DNA from: Nonomuraea antri
Lineage (GTDB): Bacteria; Actinomycetota; Actinomycetes; Streptosporangiales; Streptosporangiaceae
Assembly: GCF_013283785.1 (NCBI RefSeq)
Contig: NZ_JABCPZ010000055.1
Span: 1 to 50,608 of the forward strand
Length of the DNA: 50,608 nt
Direction: 5' to 3'
The notes beneath the pieces were generated by a model. That model made no database searches and was not told where the DNA came from. It saw only the letters and a list, made by a program, of their open reading frames with translations. This document shows, piece by piece, positions 9,684 to 18,195 of this stretch. The translations under genes and the position numbers were made by a program. Positions within the stretch are counted from its first letter, which is position 1. Each line of letters starts with the position of its first letter.

Positions 9684-10172
9684 CTACTGCCCAACGTCCT
9701 GCCGAAGATCGGTCGTCGCGAGACCGGCCGGGACGGCGGGGGTTCGGGGCCAGGTCCAGGCGGAGCGCAGGATGAAGGCCAGGAGCAGCACCTCGATCCC
9801 GATGGACAGGCCGTAGAAGGGGGCCCAGCTCCAGGACTCCCCTGCCGCGTTGAACACCGAGTAGGGGATGTAGAGCGATGCGACGACGAGGTTCGTGGCG
9901 CGGTTCACCCGGGCGGGCAGCGTCATGGAGAGCATCACCATCAGGGCCGGGATCGCCACGGACGCGAGCATCACGGTCAACAACGTCGGGCTGATGTCGA
10001 ACTCGAAGACGACGCCGGCGCGGAGGTTGTCGATGACGCCGGGCTTGTGGAGGTGGAAGTAGTCGACGTAGATGTAGAGGAACATGAAGCTGGTCCATGC
10101 GGCGGCGAGCTTGGCCTGCACGGGGACCGGCGGGTTGTCGAGCAGGTTCGGGGTTTTCGTTCGGCTGGTCAT
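9684..10172 (-). CDS. DUF6326-like integral membrane protein
   Basis: 162 residues from the ATG at 10172, preceded by an AAAGAAG ribosome site. An open frame continues upstream but looks non-coding (Arg-rich). The N-terminus NPPVPVQAKLAAAWTSFMFLYIYVDYFHLHKPG is followed by four hydrophobic segments (AAWTSFMFLYIYVDYF; LTVMLASVAIPALMVMLSM; NLVVASLYIPYSVFNAA; LSIGIEVLLLAFILRSAW). This matches my memory of the DUF6326 family; the function is unknown. It is divergent from a TetR gene, the usual arrangement for a TetR-controlled membrane protein. Confidence 0.7.
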   Translation of the reverse strand: MTSRTKTPNLLDNPPVPVQAKLAAAWTSFMFLYIYVDYFHLHKPGVIDNLRAGVVFEFDISPTLLTVMLASVAIPALMVMLSMTLPARVNRATNLVVASLYIPYSVFNAAGESWSWAPFYGLSIGIEVLLLAFILRSAWTWPRTPAVPAGLATTDLRQDVGQ

Positions 10173-10550
10173 CGGTTCTTCTTTCGAGAGGAGCGGTCCC
10201 TGCGCCGGAGTGGCGGCAGGGATGCACCGAGGCCGCGCCCACCTGGACGAGCACATCGCCTCGACCGGGCAGCGGTAACCCGGACCTCGGACGACTCGAG
10301 CGCTGAGGGCAGGCCGTAGCGGTGCCGGTCGGCGGCCCGCATCGTCGTCGCCCCGGCGGACTCGCCCCCGGCGCCGGGCGCGCGCCGGCACTCGATCGCC
10401 GTTCGATTCCCGCAGCAGCCTCCTCACGTCCGAGCTGCGGCTCTCGCTGGTTCGTACATCGTACGTCGTACACCGTACGAAGAGTAGTACGCTGTACCAT
10501 GACCGTGCGCTGAACGATTGTCAAGGCGTTCGAGGGAGCGAGGAGACCCG
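10173..10550. other. Divergent promoter region between DUF6326 and tetR genes
   Basis: 378 bases without a credible gene. The tetR-proximal part holds an array of GTAC tetrads; the remainder shows nothing I can interpret. Promoters for both divergent genes should be here. Confidence 0.5.
10454..10497. promoter_or_regulatory. GTAC array with 7-bp phasing, candidate TetR operator
   Basis: GTAC occurs at 10454, 10461, 10468 and 10475 (exactly 7 bases apart), then at 10487 and 10494 (again 7 apart). The overlapping CGTACG and TCGTACGTCGTAC units give several possible dyads. The array is about 54 bases before the tetR start. It probably binds the TetR protein as a multimer and controls both divergent genes. 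Confidence 0.6.
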
Positions 10551-11225
10551 TTGTCTGCGAGGGAACGACGCCAGGTCGCGTCAGATGCGGGGCTGAGCAA
10601 GGAGCGGGTGGTGGCCGAGGCGGTCCGGCTCGCCGACCGCGAGGGGGTCGGCGAGCTGAGCATGCGTCAGCTGGCTCGCGCGCTCGGCGCGGGCGCGATG
10701 TCGCTCTACTACTACGTGGCGAGCAAGGAGGAGTTGCTGGACGCCATGATCGACGTCGTGTTCGAGGAGATCGAGCTACCGCCCGAACAGACCGACTGGC
10801 AGTCAGCGATGCGACGGCGGGCGATATCCGCCCGGCAGGTTCTCGCACGCCACCCGTGGGCGATCAGCCTGATGGAGTCGCGGACATCGCCGGGGCCCGC
10901 GAACCTCCGCCACCGCGAAGCGGTCACCGCCTGCCTGCGAAGGGCCGGCTTCCCGGTCTTGATGGCGACGCACGCCAACTGGGTGCTCGACAGCTACGTC
11001 TACGGTTTCGCCCTGCAGGAATCCAGCCTGCCGTTCGACACCGCCGATGAGTTCGCGGACATGACCGAGGACGTCTTCCTGCCCCAGCTTCCTCCTGACG
11101 AGTTCCCCTACCTCAACGAGTCCGCCGCGGTGCTCGCCGCTGCCGGCTTCGACCCGGCGAAGGAGTTCACCTTCGGCCTCGACCTCGTCCTGGCCGCCCT
11201 CGAGCCCTTGAGAGTGCCTACGTAA
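10551..11225 (+). CDS. TetR-family transcriptional regulator
   Basis: 224 residues from the TTG at 10551, chosen because AGGAG lies about 6 bases upstream; a TTG at 10518 lacks an RBS. The helix-turn-helix is textbook: SKERVVAEAVRLADREGVGELSMRQLARALGAGAMSLYYYVASKEELLDAMIDVV (about residues 14-68). The remainder fits the TetR C-terminal domain found in TetR/ActII-like repressors. It is divergent from the DUF6326 gene with the GTAC array between them, so it likely represses that gene and itself. The ligand is unknown. Confidence 0.92.
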   Translation: MSARERRQVASDAGLSKERVVAEAVRLADREGVGELSMRQLARALGAGAMSLYYYVASKEELLDAMIDVVFEEIELPPEQTDWQSAMRRRAISARQVLARHPWAISLMESRTSPGPANLRHREAVTACLRRAGFPVLMATHANWVLDSYVYGFALQESSLPFDTADEFADMTEDVFLPQLPPDEFPYLNESAAVLAAAGFDPAKEFTFGLDLVLAALEPLRVPT

Positions 11226-11412
11226 GGAAGCCCGTCTCGCTGGTCCGAGCGAGCCGGCTCACGCCGCCGAAGCTCTCGCTCATTCCGGAGCCCCGTGTCA
11301 CGTGGCCGAAGGTTCATCTGGCCAAGAAGACCGAGCCAGGCAACCGGCCCGGGAGCGCGAGGGACCGGCAGGTCCCTCGCCGGGGGTGTGGGGGCGTGCC
11401 CCCACACAACAC

Positions 11413-11632
11413 AGCCTGAGCCCCGTGGCGCGAAGCGCCCCCAGGGCGAAGCCCATGCCTTTCGCGGGGGTCGAAGGGGGCGGAGCCCCCTGGGAGACGC
11501 AGCCTGAACCCCCGAGGCGCGAAGCGCCCCCCAAGGGGAAGCCCATGCCTTTCGCGGGGGTCGCTGGGGGACGCGGCCTGAGCCTCCCGAGGCGCGAAGC
11601 GTCCGAAAGGCGAAGCCCACGCCTTTCGGGGT
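11413..11632. repeat. Three degenerate copies of a 75-88-bp GCGAAGC repeat
   Basis: Copies begin near 11413, 11501 and 11575, each with the order AGCCTGA, (C)GAGGCGCGAAGCG, GAAGCCCATGCCTTTCG, GGGGGTC. Copies 1 and 2 share the string GCCCATGCCTTTCGCGGG exactly; copy 3 reads GCCCACGCCTTTCGGGG. Each holds small inverted repeats (GGCGCGAAGCGCC). They look like a dispersed REP/BOX-type intergenic repeat, and the unequal spacing argues against CRISPR. Confidence 0.8.
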
Positions 11633-11648
11633 GAAGGGCGTGGGCTTC
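11612..11648 (-). terminator. Hairpin terminator of glyS, built from repeat copy 3
   Basis: GAAGCCCACGCC (11612-11623) pairs perfectly with GGCGTGGGCTTC (11637-11648). The stem extends inward by about four more pairs including one wobble, leaving a 5-base loop. It lies 16 bases beyond the glyS stop. There is no U-tract, as is usual in high-GC actinobacteria. It could also stop tetR transcripts from the other side. Confidence 0.75.
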
Positions 11649-11663
11649 TAGGGTTTGGACGGG

Positions 11664-13049
11664 TCAGTCGTTCAGGTGCTGCCTGAGGTAGGAGTCGACC
11701 TGGTCGATGGAGATGCGTTCCTGCGCCATCGAGTCGCGCTCGCGAATCGTCACCGCGTGATCTTCCAGCGTGTCGAAGTCGACGGTGATGCAGAACGGGG
11801 TGCCGATCTCGTCCTGGCGGCGGTAGCGGCGGCCGATCGCGCCCGCGTCGTCGAACTCCACGTTCCAGCGCTTGCGCAGCTGCGCGGCCAGGTCGCGGGC
11901 CTTCGGCGACAGGTCGGCGTTGCGCGACAGCGGCAGCACCGCGGCCTTGACCGGGGCGAGGCGGTGGTCGAGGCGCATGACCGTGCGCTTCTCCAGGACG
12001 CCCTTGGCGTTGGGCGCCTCGTCCTCGCTGTAGGCGTCGAGCAGGAAGGTCAGCGTGGCGCGGTCGACGCCGGCCGCCGGCTCGATGACGTACGGGACGT
12101 AACGCTCGCCGGTGTCCTGCTCGAAGAAGCTCAGGTCGACGCCGGACGCCTTGGAGTGGGCGGTCAGGTCGAAGTCGGTGCGGTTGGCGATGCCTTCGAG
12201 CTCACCCCACTCCGAGCCGGCGAAGTTGAAGCGGTATTCGACGTCGACGGTGCGCTTGGAGTAGTGGGACAGCTTGTCCTTGGGGTGCTCGTACAGGCGC
12301 AGGTTGTCCTTGTTGATGCCCAGGTCGGAGTACCAGCGGAAGCGCTCGTCGATCCAGTACTGGTGCCATTCCTCGTCGCTGCCGGGCTTGACGAAGAACT
12401 CCATCTCCATCTGCTCGAACTCGCGGGTGCGGAAGATGAAGTTGCCCGGCGTGATCTCGTTGCGGAACGACTTGCCGATCTGGCCGATACCGAACGGGAT
12501 CTTCTTGCGCGCCGACTGCTGCACGTTGAGGTAGTTGATGAAGATGCCCTGCGCGGTCTCGGGACGCAGGTAGGCCAGGCCGGATTCGTCTTCGATCGGG
12601 CCGAGGTAGGTCTTGAGCAGGCCGCTGAACTGCCTGGGCTCGGTGAAGGCGCCCTTGTTGCCGCAGTTGGGGCAGGTGATGTCGGCCAGGCCGTTCTCCG
12701 GCGTCTTGCCGTTCTTCTCCTCGTACGCCTCGACGAGGTGGTCGGCGCGGAAGCGCTTGTGGCAGGACTGGCACTCGGTCAGCGGGTCGGTGAAGGTCTC
12801 GACGTGGCCGCTGGCCTGCCACACCTCGGGCGCCAGGATGACGCAGGAGTCGAGGCCGACGACGTCGTCGCGCGACTGGACCATCGACAGCCACCACTGC
12901 CGCTTGACGTTGTTCTTCAGCTCGACACCCAGTGGACCGTAGTCCCACGACGCGCGAAGTCCGCCGTAGATCTCGCTCGACGGGTAAACGAGCCCGCGGC
13001 GCTTGGCGAGGCTGACGATGGTGTCCATGACGTCTGTGCGTCGTGCCAT
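11664..13049 (-). CDS. glyS: Glycyl-tRNA synthetase (class II, single-chain type)
   Basis: 461 residues from the ATG at 13049 ([19 protein letters not shown]), the usual actinobacterial length. It begins with the family motif [32 protein letters not shown] zinc-binding insert has CQSCHK and CPNCGNKG (two CxxC pairs). Class II motif 2 is around [34 protein letters not shown], and motif 3 is around [14 protein letters not shown]. It charges tRNA-Gly with glycine. A longer open frame upstream is antisense noise. Confidence 0.97.
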   Translation of the reverse strand: MARRTDVMDTIVSLAKRRGLVYPSSEIYGGLRASWDYGPLGVELKNNVKRQWWLSMVQSRDDVVGLDSCVILAPEVWQASGHVETFTDPLTECQSCHKRFRADHLVEAYEEKNGKTPENGLADITCPNCGNKGAFTEPRQFSGLLKTYLGPIEDESGLAYLRPETAQGIFINYLNVQQSARKKIPFGIGQIGKSFRNEITPGNFIFRTREFEQMEMEFFVKPGSDEEWHQYWIDERFRWYSDLGINKDNLRLYEHPKDKLSHYSKRTVDVEYRFNFAGSEWGELEGIANRTDFDLTAHSKASGVDLSFFEQDTGERYVPYVIEPAAGVDRATLTFLLDAYSEDEAPNAKGVLEKRTVMRLDHRLAPVKAAVLPLSRNADLSPKARDLAAQLRKRWNVEFDDAGAIGRRYRRQDEIGTPFCITVDFDTLEDHAVTIRERDSMAQERISIDQVDSYLRQHLND

Positions 13050-13156
13050 TTTGGTTGCGTCTCTTTCCGGCTGGAGGTCGGCGAGGATGGATTGATGAGA
13101 TCCCAGCTTAGGGGACACCCGCCCGCCCTCGCGCGCGAGTATCCGGCGAGGGAGCG

Positions 13157-13450
13157 CTACGTCCCGTCTTGCGTGTACACGTCCTCGAAGGCACTCGGCT
13201 CGTTGACCATGAGGATCATGAGGGGATACATCGCCATCCGGGCGGCGGACAGCGCCCTGCGGTAGAAGCCGGCGCCCTCCCATTCGCTGACCAGCGCCCA
13301 CAGGTTCGGCTCGTCCACCGAACGGGCGAGCCTGCCCCGCTGGTATCCGGGCTGCGCGGCGAGCGTGTCGAGGATGGCGTGGCCCTGCTTGATGAAGTCT
13401 TGGGATTGGGACTCTGGAACGGTGTAGCGGATCACGGCGAGCACGTTCAC
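13157..13450 (-). CDS. Antibiotic biosynthesis monooxygenase (ABM)-fold small protein
   Basis: 97 residues. It starts [58 protein letters not shown], the ferredoxin-like alpha/beta repeat of ABM/Dabb proteins with the typical GYxxGxLxRSxDEPxxWxLVSEWE block. It is probably a small dimeric protein of unknown substrate. It lies upstream of glyS on the same strand with a 107-base gap, so it probably has its own promoter. Confidence 0.8.
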   Translation of the reverse strand: MNVLAVIRYTVPESQSQDFIKQGHAILDTLAAQPGYQRGRLARSVDEPNLWALVSEWEGAGFYRRALSAARMAMYPLMILMVNEPSAFEDVYTQDGT

Positions 13451-13536
13451 CAGGATGTCAGACGATCAACCGCCGCCGCGCGATTCCCGGCCACTGCCAG
13501 GTCCGAGCCGAGGCCGCCGGCGGCTAGGCTCAAGCC

Positions 13537-13989
13537 GTGGCCACCTCCGAAGAAGACCGCCGCAGGCATCCGCTCGCCCAGCCCGCCGCGTCCCGTGGTC
13601 CCGGTCCCAAACGGCCCGCCGCCCGTCCGGGCCAGGGCAAGAGCCAGGGCCGGGGAGGCAAGCGGCCGCTGCCCGCGGGCGAGCAGTTCTTCACGCCCGG
13701 CGCGACCGGGCTGCGCAAGGCCGTCGAGCAGCGCAGCGCCACGCCGATGGCGTTCCTGTTCACGCAGGTGCCGAGGTGGGTGGCGCCGGCCGTCCTGGTG
13801 ATCCTGCTGCTGGCCGGGTTCGCGGTGCCGAACTGGCTCGGCGGGCTGGCCGTGCTGCCGGTGATCGCCTTCGTGGGGTGGCTGGCGTACCTGTCGTGGC
13901 CGTCGCTGGGGGTCGGCGGGAAGCTGCTGCGGGTGGCCATGCTGACGTTCCTGACCCTGCTGGTGGCCACCCGGTTCGGCGCGTTCTAG
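13537..13989 (+). CDS. Small membrane protein (DUF6703-like)
   Basis: 150 residues with a GTG start. The N-terminal 50 residues are basic and Pro/Gly-rich, reading ATSEEDRRRHPLAQPAA and GPKRPAARPGQGKSQGR. They are followed by TGLRKAVEQRSATPMAFLFTQVPRWV, then three hydrophobic segments (APAVLVILLLAGFAVPNWL; LAVLPVIAFVGWLAYLSW; LLRVAMLTFLTLLVATRF). The name DUF6703 is from memory and uncertain. It is convergent with the aldehyde dehydrogenase gene. Confidence 0.7.
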   Translation: MATSEEDRRRHPLAQPAASRGPGPKRPAARPGQGKSQGRGGKRPLPAGEQFFTPGATGLRKAVEQRSATPMAFLFTQVPRWVAPAVLVILLLAGFAVPNWLGGLAVLPVIAFVGWLAYLSWPSLGVGGKLLRVAMLTFLTLLVATRFGAF

Positions 13990-14037
13990 CCACCGCCCCG
14001 CGCAGACGACCCGCCCCGCGCAGGCAGTCCGCCCGGC

Positions 14038-15603
14038 TCAGGCGCTCCCGTCCCGCTCAGGCAGGAGCGTGTAGTGCGGGAAGTTGCCGGGCAGCCGCTC
14101 GCCGCCGGGGCCGACCGAGCCGCCCGCGCCGACGGTGACGGCGCGTACCAGCAGTTCGCCGCCCACGAACGCGCCCCGCCACGACGCGCCCAGCCCGCCG
14201 AACAGCTCCTCGCGGTCGCCGCGCGAGCGCGGCCGGTTGTGGCCGACCTTGAACGCCCGCACCTGCGGCGCCAGCCTCCGGTACGTCTCCTCCGCCGCGC
14301 ACGACAGCGTGGCGACCAGGGCGCCGTTGCTCGCGTTCATCGCGGCCAGCAGCTCGGCCTCGGTGTCGACCAGCACGATCGTGTCGACGGGGCCGAACGG
14401 CTCGGCGTGGAAGAGCGGGGACGAGCGCGGCGGGCTCAGGATCGCCACCGGCGGTAGATACGCCGAAATATCCTGCCCCGGCAGGAAATTTCCTGACTCC
14501 ACCGGCGCCCGATACACCGGCACCCCGCCCCGCGCCACCGCCTCGTCCACCTGGTCGGCCAGTTCCTTGGCCTTGGACGCGTTGATCAGCGGCCCGAAGT
14601 CCAGCTCGGGCAGCGGATCGTCCGGCGCGGCCACCGCCAGCGGATGCCCGAACCGCAACGACCCCACCGCCGCCAGGTAGGCGGCCAGGAACTCGGGGAA
14701 CAGCGATCGCTGCACCACGAACCGCGGATAGGCGGTGCACCGCTGCTTGCCGTAGTCGAAGGACGCCCGGATCTGCCGGGTCAGCGTGTCCCAGTCGCCG
14801 TACTCCCACACGCCCCAGCAGTTCAGCCCCTCCTGCTCCAGCACGTGCCTGCGGCCCAGGTCGGCCAGCGAGGTGGCGACCTCGGCCCCGGCGTCGCGTC
14901 CGCCGACGAACGACACGCAACCCACCGACCGCCCCGCGACGAGCACCGGCGACAGCTCCGCCCCTCCCCCGCTGACCAGCGTGAACGGCAGCCCTTCCCG
15001 GACCCCGAGCGCGGTGGCGAGCGTGAGGCAGCACAGTCCGCCGTCGGTCGGCGTCTTGGCGATCACCGCGTTCCCGGCCAGCGCCTGCACGAGCATGGCG
15101 TGCATGAGCACGCTCATCGGGTAGTTCCAGCTCGCGATGTCGCTGACCGGCCCGGGCAGCGGGGTGCGTCCGGCCAGCATGCGGTCGATCTCGCCGAGGT
15201 ACCAGCGCACGCCGTCCAGGCAGCGGTCGACGTCGGCGCACGCGGTCTTCCACGGCTTGCCGATCTCCCAGACCAGCAGCAGCGCCAGCAGGTCGCGGTG
15301 CGCGGCCATGGACTCCACCGCCGCCGCGACCCTGCTCTTCCGCTCGGCGAGCGGCACGTGCCGCCACTGCCGGTGCTCCTCGACGGCGCCGGCCAGCGCG
15401 CGTCCGGCGCCCGCCCGGTCCAGCCGGGGCGGACCGGCGATGGCGGTGCCGTCCAGCGGCGAGAACGCGGGCACCGGACGCCCGTCGCGCTGCCAGAACC
15501 CGCCCCAGTGGTTCAGCACCCGATCGTGGTGGAACGCCTCGGGCGCCGCCGCGCGGCAGCGCGCGTAGGTCTCGTGCCAGGCGGTGCCGGGCTTGAGCCG
15601 CAT
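14038..15603 (-). CDS. Aldehyde dehydrogenase of the glyoxylate operon
   Basis: 521 residues, ALDH superfamily. Landmarks are oxyanion Asn160 with Pro162 in SWNYPM, general-base-like Glu256 in VLEQEGLNCWGV (normally ELGGK, so unusual), and catalytic Cys289 in YGKQRCTAYPR (normally GQxC). The C-terminal PFGP and GHNRPRSRG follow. Retention of Glu and Cys suggests a non-acylating dehydrogenase, but the cofactor-binding and Glu motifs are divergent. It is the last gene of a six-gene operon after gcl (14-base gap), so a small aldehyde such as glyoxylate, glycolaldehyde or tartronate semialdehyde is a reasonable substrate; this is inference. Confidence 0.85.
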   Translation of the reverse strand: MRLKPGTAWHETYARCRAAAPEAFHHDRVLNHWGGFWQRDGRPVPAFSPLDGTAIAGPPRLDRAGAGRALAGAVEEHRQWRHVPLAERKSRVAAAVESMAAHRDLLALLLVWEIGKPWKTACADVDRCLDGVRWYLGEIDRMLAGRTPLPGPVSDIASWNYPMSVLMHAMLVQALAGNAVIAKTPTDGGLCCLTLATALGVREGLPFTLVSGGGAELSPVLVAGRSVGCVSFVGGRDAGAEVATSLADLGRRHVLEQEGLNCWGVWEYGDWDTLTRQIRASFDYGKQRCTAYPRFVVQRSLFPEFLAAYLAAVGSLRFGHPLAVAAPDDPLPELDFGPLINASKAKELADQVDEAVARGGVPVYRAPVESGNFLPGQDISAYLPPVAILSPPRSSPLFHAEPFGPVDTIVLVDTEAELLAAMNASNGALVATLSCAAEETYRRLAPQVRAFKVGHNRPRSRGDREELFGGLGASWRGAFVGGELLVRAVTVGAGGSVGPGGERLPGNFPHYTLLPERDGSA

Positions 15604-15616
15604 GGATCCTCCCTCG

Positions 15617-17338
15617 TCAGTCCGACCAGTCGACGGTGATGAGCTCGGGCAGCGGCTCGAACTCCTTGATCGCCTCCAGCGACGGGCCCATCGCGGCGTT
15701 GGCCTCGCGCTCGACCATCACCTCCACCAGCACCGGCAGCCGCTCCCGCGCCGCCTCGGCCGAGGCCCAGGCCAGCGCGCCGGCCAGGTCGCCGGGCAGC
15801 TCCACCCGGCGCGCCGGGCAGCCGAACGACTCCATCGCCTTGACGTGGTCGATGCCGCCCTCGCCGTAGTGCAGGTCCACCGCGTAGTTCATCCCGTACG
15901 GCAGCTCGGCCTGCCTGATCAGCCCCAGGTACTCGTTGTTGATCATCACGATCACGAACGGGATCCGGTACTGCGCGGCCACCGCCACCTCCTCCATCAG
16001 GAACTGGAAGGAGTAGTCGCCGACCACCACCACGACCTGGCGCTCCGGGTGCGCGCACTTGACCCCAATCGCGGCCGGCACCTCCCAGCCCAGCGGCCCG
16101 GCCTGGCCGCACACCAGGTAGCGGCGCGGCAGGTACGTGGTCTGGAACTGCCCCGACCAGATCTGGTAGAGCCCGATGGCGGTGACGAACGTGGTGTCCC
16201 TGCCGAAGAACGCGTTGATCTCCCTGAACACCCGGGGCGGCTTGATCGGCACGTCGTCGAAGTCGTCCCTGCGCACCAGCGTGCGGCGCAGCTCGCCGAC
16301 CCTCCTGACCCATTTGCCCGGACGGCGGGGTTCGGCCCGGGTGCGGGCCTCGTCCAGCAGCTCGGCCAGCACCGGACGGGCGTGGCCGACGATGCCGAGG
16401 TCGGGTTCGAAGACCCGGCCGAGCTGGGTGGGCTCGATGTCGACGTGGATGAACCTGCGTCCCCTGCGATAGACGTCCAGGTCGCCGGTGTGCCTGTCGC
16501 CGAAGCGGGCGCCGACGGCCAGGACGAGATCGCTGTCCAGGAAGGCGGCGTTGCCCCACCTGGTCTGGGTCTGGATCCCGGCCATCCCGGCGAACAGCGG
16601 GTGATCCTCGGGGAAGGCGCCCTTGCCCATGAGCGTCACCTGGACCGGGACCTGCAGGTGCTCTGCCAGCTCGCGTAACTCGTCGGCGGCCTCGGCGATG
16701 ATCACGCCGCCGCCGGCCAGGATGAGCGGGCGTCTGGCCGAGGTCAGCAGGTCCACGGCGGCCCGGACGGCGGCGGGCAGCGGACGCGGCGCCTCGACCG
16801 GCAGCGGCGCGTCCAGCGCGGGGTCGTAGCGGCACGTGCCGCGCTGCACGTCGATCGGCAGGTCGATGAGCACCGGCCCGGGACGCCCCGACCTGGCGAT
16901 CCTGAACGCCTCGCGGAAGATCCACGGCGCCTGGGCTGGCTCCTTGAGCTGCACCGCCCACTTGGTCACCGGCCTGGCGATCTCCACGATGTCGACCGCC
17001 TGGAACGCCTCCTGGTGCAGCTTGGCGGTGGCCGCCTGGCCGGTGACGCAGATCATCGGGATCGAGTCGGCCAGCGCGGTGTAGAGTCCGGTGATCATGT
17101 TGGTGCCCGCCGGTCCTGAGGTGCCGATGCAGACGCCGACGTTGCCGGTCACGCGGGCCCAGCCGTCGGCCGCGTGGGTGCCGCCCTCCTCGTGGCGGAC
17201 CGTGATGTGCCTGATCGAGCTGTGCTGGAGCGCGGCGTACAGCGGCAGGATGGCCGCGCCGGGAACGCCGAAGACGGTGTCCACGCCCTCCGACTCCAGC
17301 ACCGCGACCACGGCCTCCATGCAGGGAACGCGTTTCAC
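15617..17338 (-). CDS. gcl: Glyoxylate carboligase (tartronate-semialdehyde synthase)
   Basis: 573 residues. It joins two glyoxylates to tartronate semialdehyde plus CO2 using ThDP, Mg and probably FAD. It aligns to E. coli Gcl as I remember that sequence over its whole length: GVPGAAILPLYAAL, LGTSGPAGTNMITGLYTALADSIPMICVTGQA, HQEAFQAVDIVEIARPVTK, FGDRHTGD, HVDIEPTQLGRVFEPDLGIVG, CGQAGPLGWEVPAAIGV, GDYSFQFLMEE and NNEYLGLIRQAE. One key difference is Glu50 in RHEEGG, where E. coli has Val51 in RHVEGA. The start overlaps the tartronate reductase stop (ATGA). Confidence 0.93.
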   Translation of the reverse strand: MKRVPCMEAVVAVLESEGVDTVFGVPGAAILPLYAALQHSSIRHITVRHEEGGTHAADGWARVTGNVGVCIGTSGPAGTNMITGLYTALADSIPMICVTGQAATAKLHQEAFQAVDIVEIARPVTKWAVQLKEPAQAPWIFREAFRIARSGRPGPVLIDLPIDVQRGTCRYDPALDAPLPVEAPRPLPAAVRAAVDLLTSARRPLILAGGGVIIAEAADELRELAEHLQVPVQVTLMGKGAFPEDHPLFAGMAGIQTQTRWGNAAFLDSDLVLAVGARFGDRHTGDLDVYRRGRRFIHVDIEPTQLGRVFEPDLGIVGHARPVLAELLDEARTRAEPRRPGKWVRRVGELRRTLVRRDDFDDVPIKPPRVFREINAFFGRDTTFVTAIGLYQIWSGQFQTTYLPRRYLVCGQAGPLGWEVPAAIGVKCAHPERQVVVVVGDYSFQFLMEEVAVAAQYRIPFVIVMINNEYLGLIRQAELPYGMNYAVDLHYGEGGIDHVKAMESFGCPARRVELPGDLAGALAWASAEAARERLPVLVEVMVEREANAAMGPSLEAIKEFEPLPELITVDWSD

Positions 17339-18195
17339 GTGTTGAGCCTTTCGATCACCTTGAGCAGGGCGGAGTGGTCGAGCGCGCCGTGGCCCTGGGC
17401 CCTGGCGGCGGCGACGAGCTGGGCGACCTGCGCGGTGAGCGGCAGCGCGACCCCGGCCTCGCGGGCGGCGGCCAGGGCGATGCCCATGTCCTTGTGATGC
17501 AGGTCGACGCGGAAGCCGGGGACGAACTCGCGCTTGACCATGGTGTGCCGCTTGAGGTCGAGGATGCGGGACCCGGCCAGGCCGCCGGCCAGCACGTCCA
17601 GGCCGGCGGCGGCGTCCACGCCGGAGGCTTCGAGCAGCACGATGGCCTCCGACACCAGGCCGTAGATGCCGCCCACGACGAGCTGGTTGGCGGCCTTGAC
17701 CGTCTGGCCCGCGCCGGCCGGGCCGACGTGCACGATCGTGGTGCCGAGCACGCCGAGCAGCGGGCGGGCGGCCTCGACGTCCTCGAGGTCGCCGCCGACC
17801 ATGATGGACAGCGTGCCGTCGATCGCGCCGCGTTCGCCGCCGCTGACCGGGGCGTCCAGCGCGCGCATGCCGTGTTCGGCGGCCCGCGCGGCCACCCGGC
17901 GGGAGGTCTCGGGCCTGATCGTGCTCATGTCGAGGTGGAGCAGGCCGGGCGCGCCGTGCTCGACGACCAGCGGCGCGACCTCCTCGACCTGCGGCGAGTC
18001 GGGCAGCATGGTGATCACCGCGGCGGCGCCGGCGACCGCCTCGGCCACGCCCGGCGCGGCCCGGCCGCCCTGGGACACCAGGTGCGCGAGGCGTTCGGTG
18101 CTCACGTCATATCCGGTCACGACATGTCCGGCCTTGATGAGGTTGGCCGCCATCGGGCCGCCCATGATCCCCAGGCCGATGAATCCGATCCTCAT
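17335..18195 (-). CDS. glxR: Tartronate semialdehyde reductase (2-hydroxy-3-oxopropionate reductase)
   Basis: 286 residues from the ATG at 18195, which overlaps the hyi stop. It belongs to the beta-hydroxyacid dehydrogenase family: N-terminal NAD(P) motif [19 protein letters not shown], substrate-binding DAPVSGGERGAIDGTLSIMVGG, and catalytic Lys in GAGQTVKAANQLVVGG. It reduces tartronate semialdehyde to D-glycerate, feeding glycolysis after glycerate kinase, which is not encoded in this window. It is flanked by gcl and hyi with 4-base overlaps on both sides, the standard glyoxylate-assimilation module. Confidence 0.93.
   Translation of the reverse strand: MRIGFIGLGIMGGPMAANLIKAGHVVTGYDVSTERLAHLVSQGGRAAPGVAEAVAGAAAVITMLPDSPQVEEVAPLVVEHGAPGLLHLDMSTIRPETSRRVAARAAEHGMRALDAPVSGGERGAIDGTLSIMVGGDLEDVEAARPLLGVLGTTIVHVGPAGAGQTVKAANQLVVGGIYGLVSEAIVLLEASGVDAAAGLDVLAGGLAGSRILDLKRHTMVKREFVPGFRVDLHHKDMGIALAAAREAGVALPLTAQVAQLVAAARAQGHGALDHSALLKVIERLNT

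Larger units (their letters stand above)
11226..11663. other. Gene-free repeat region between tetR and glyS
   Basis: About 438 bases between two genes that point toward each other. It contains three copies of a GC-rich repeat with GCGAAGC cores, the last of which forms a long hairpin at the glyS end. No protein-like frame is convincing; the open frames here are low-complexity. Confidence 0.7.

Noticed and set aside
11413..11632. CRISPR-like repeats
   Set aside because: Only three diverged copies with unequal spacing, internal palindromes and no cas genes; fits a REP-like repeat.
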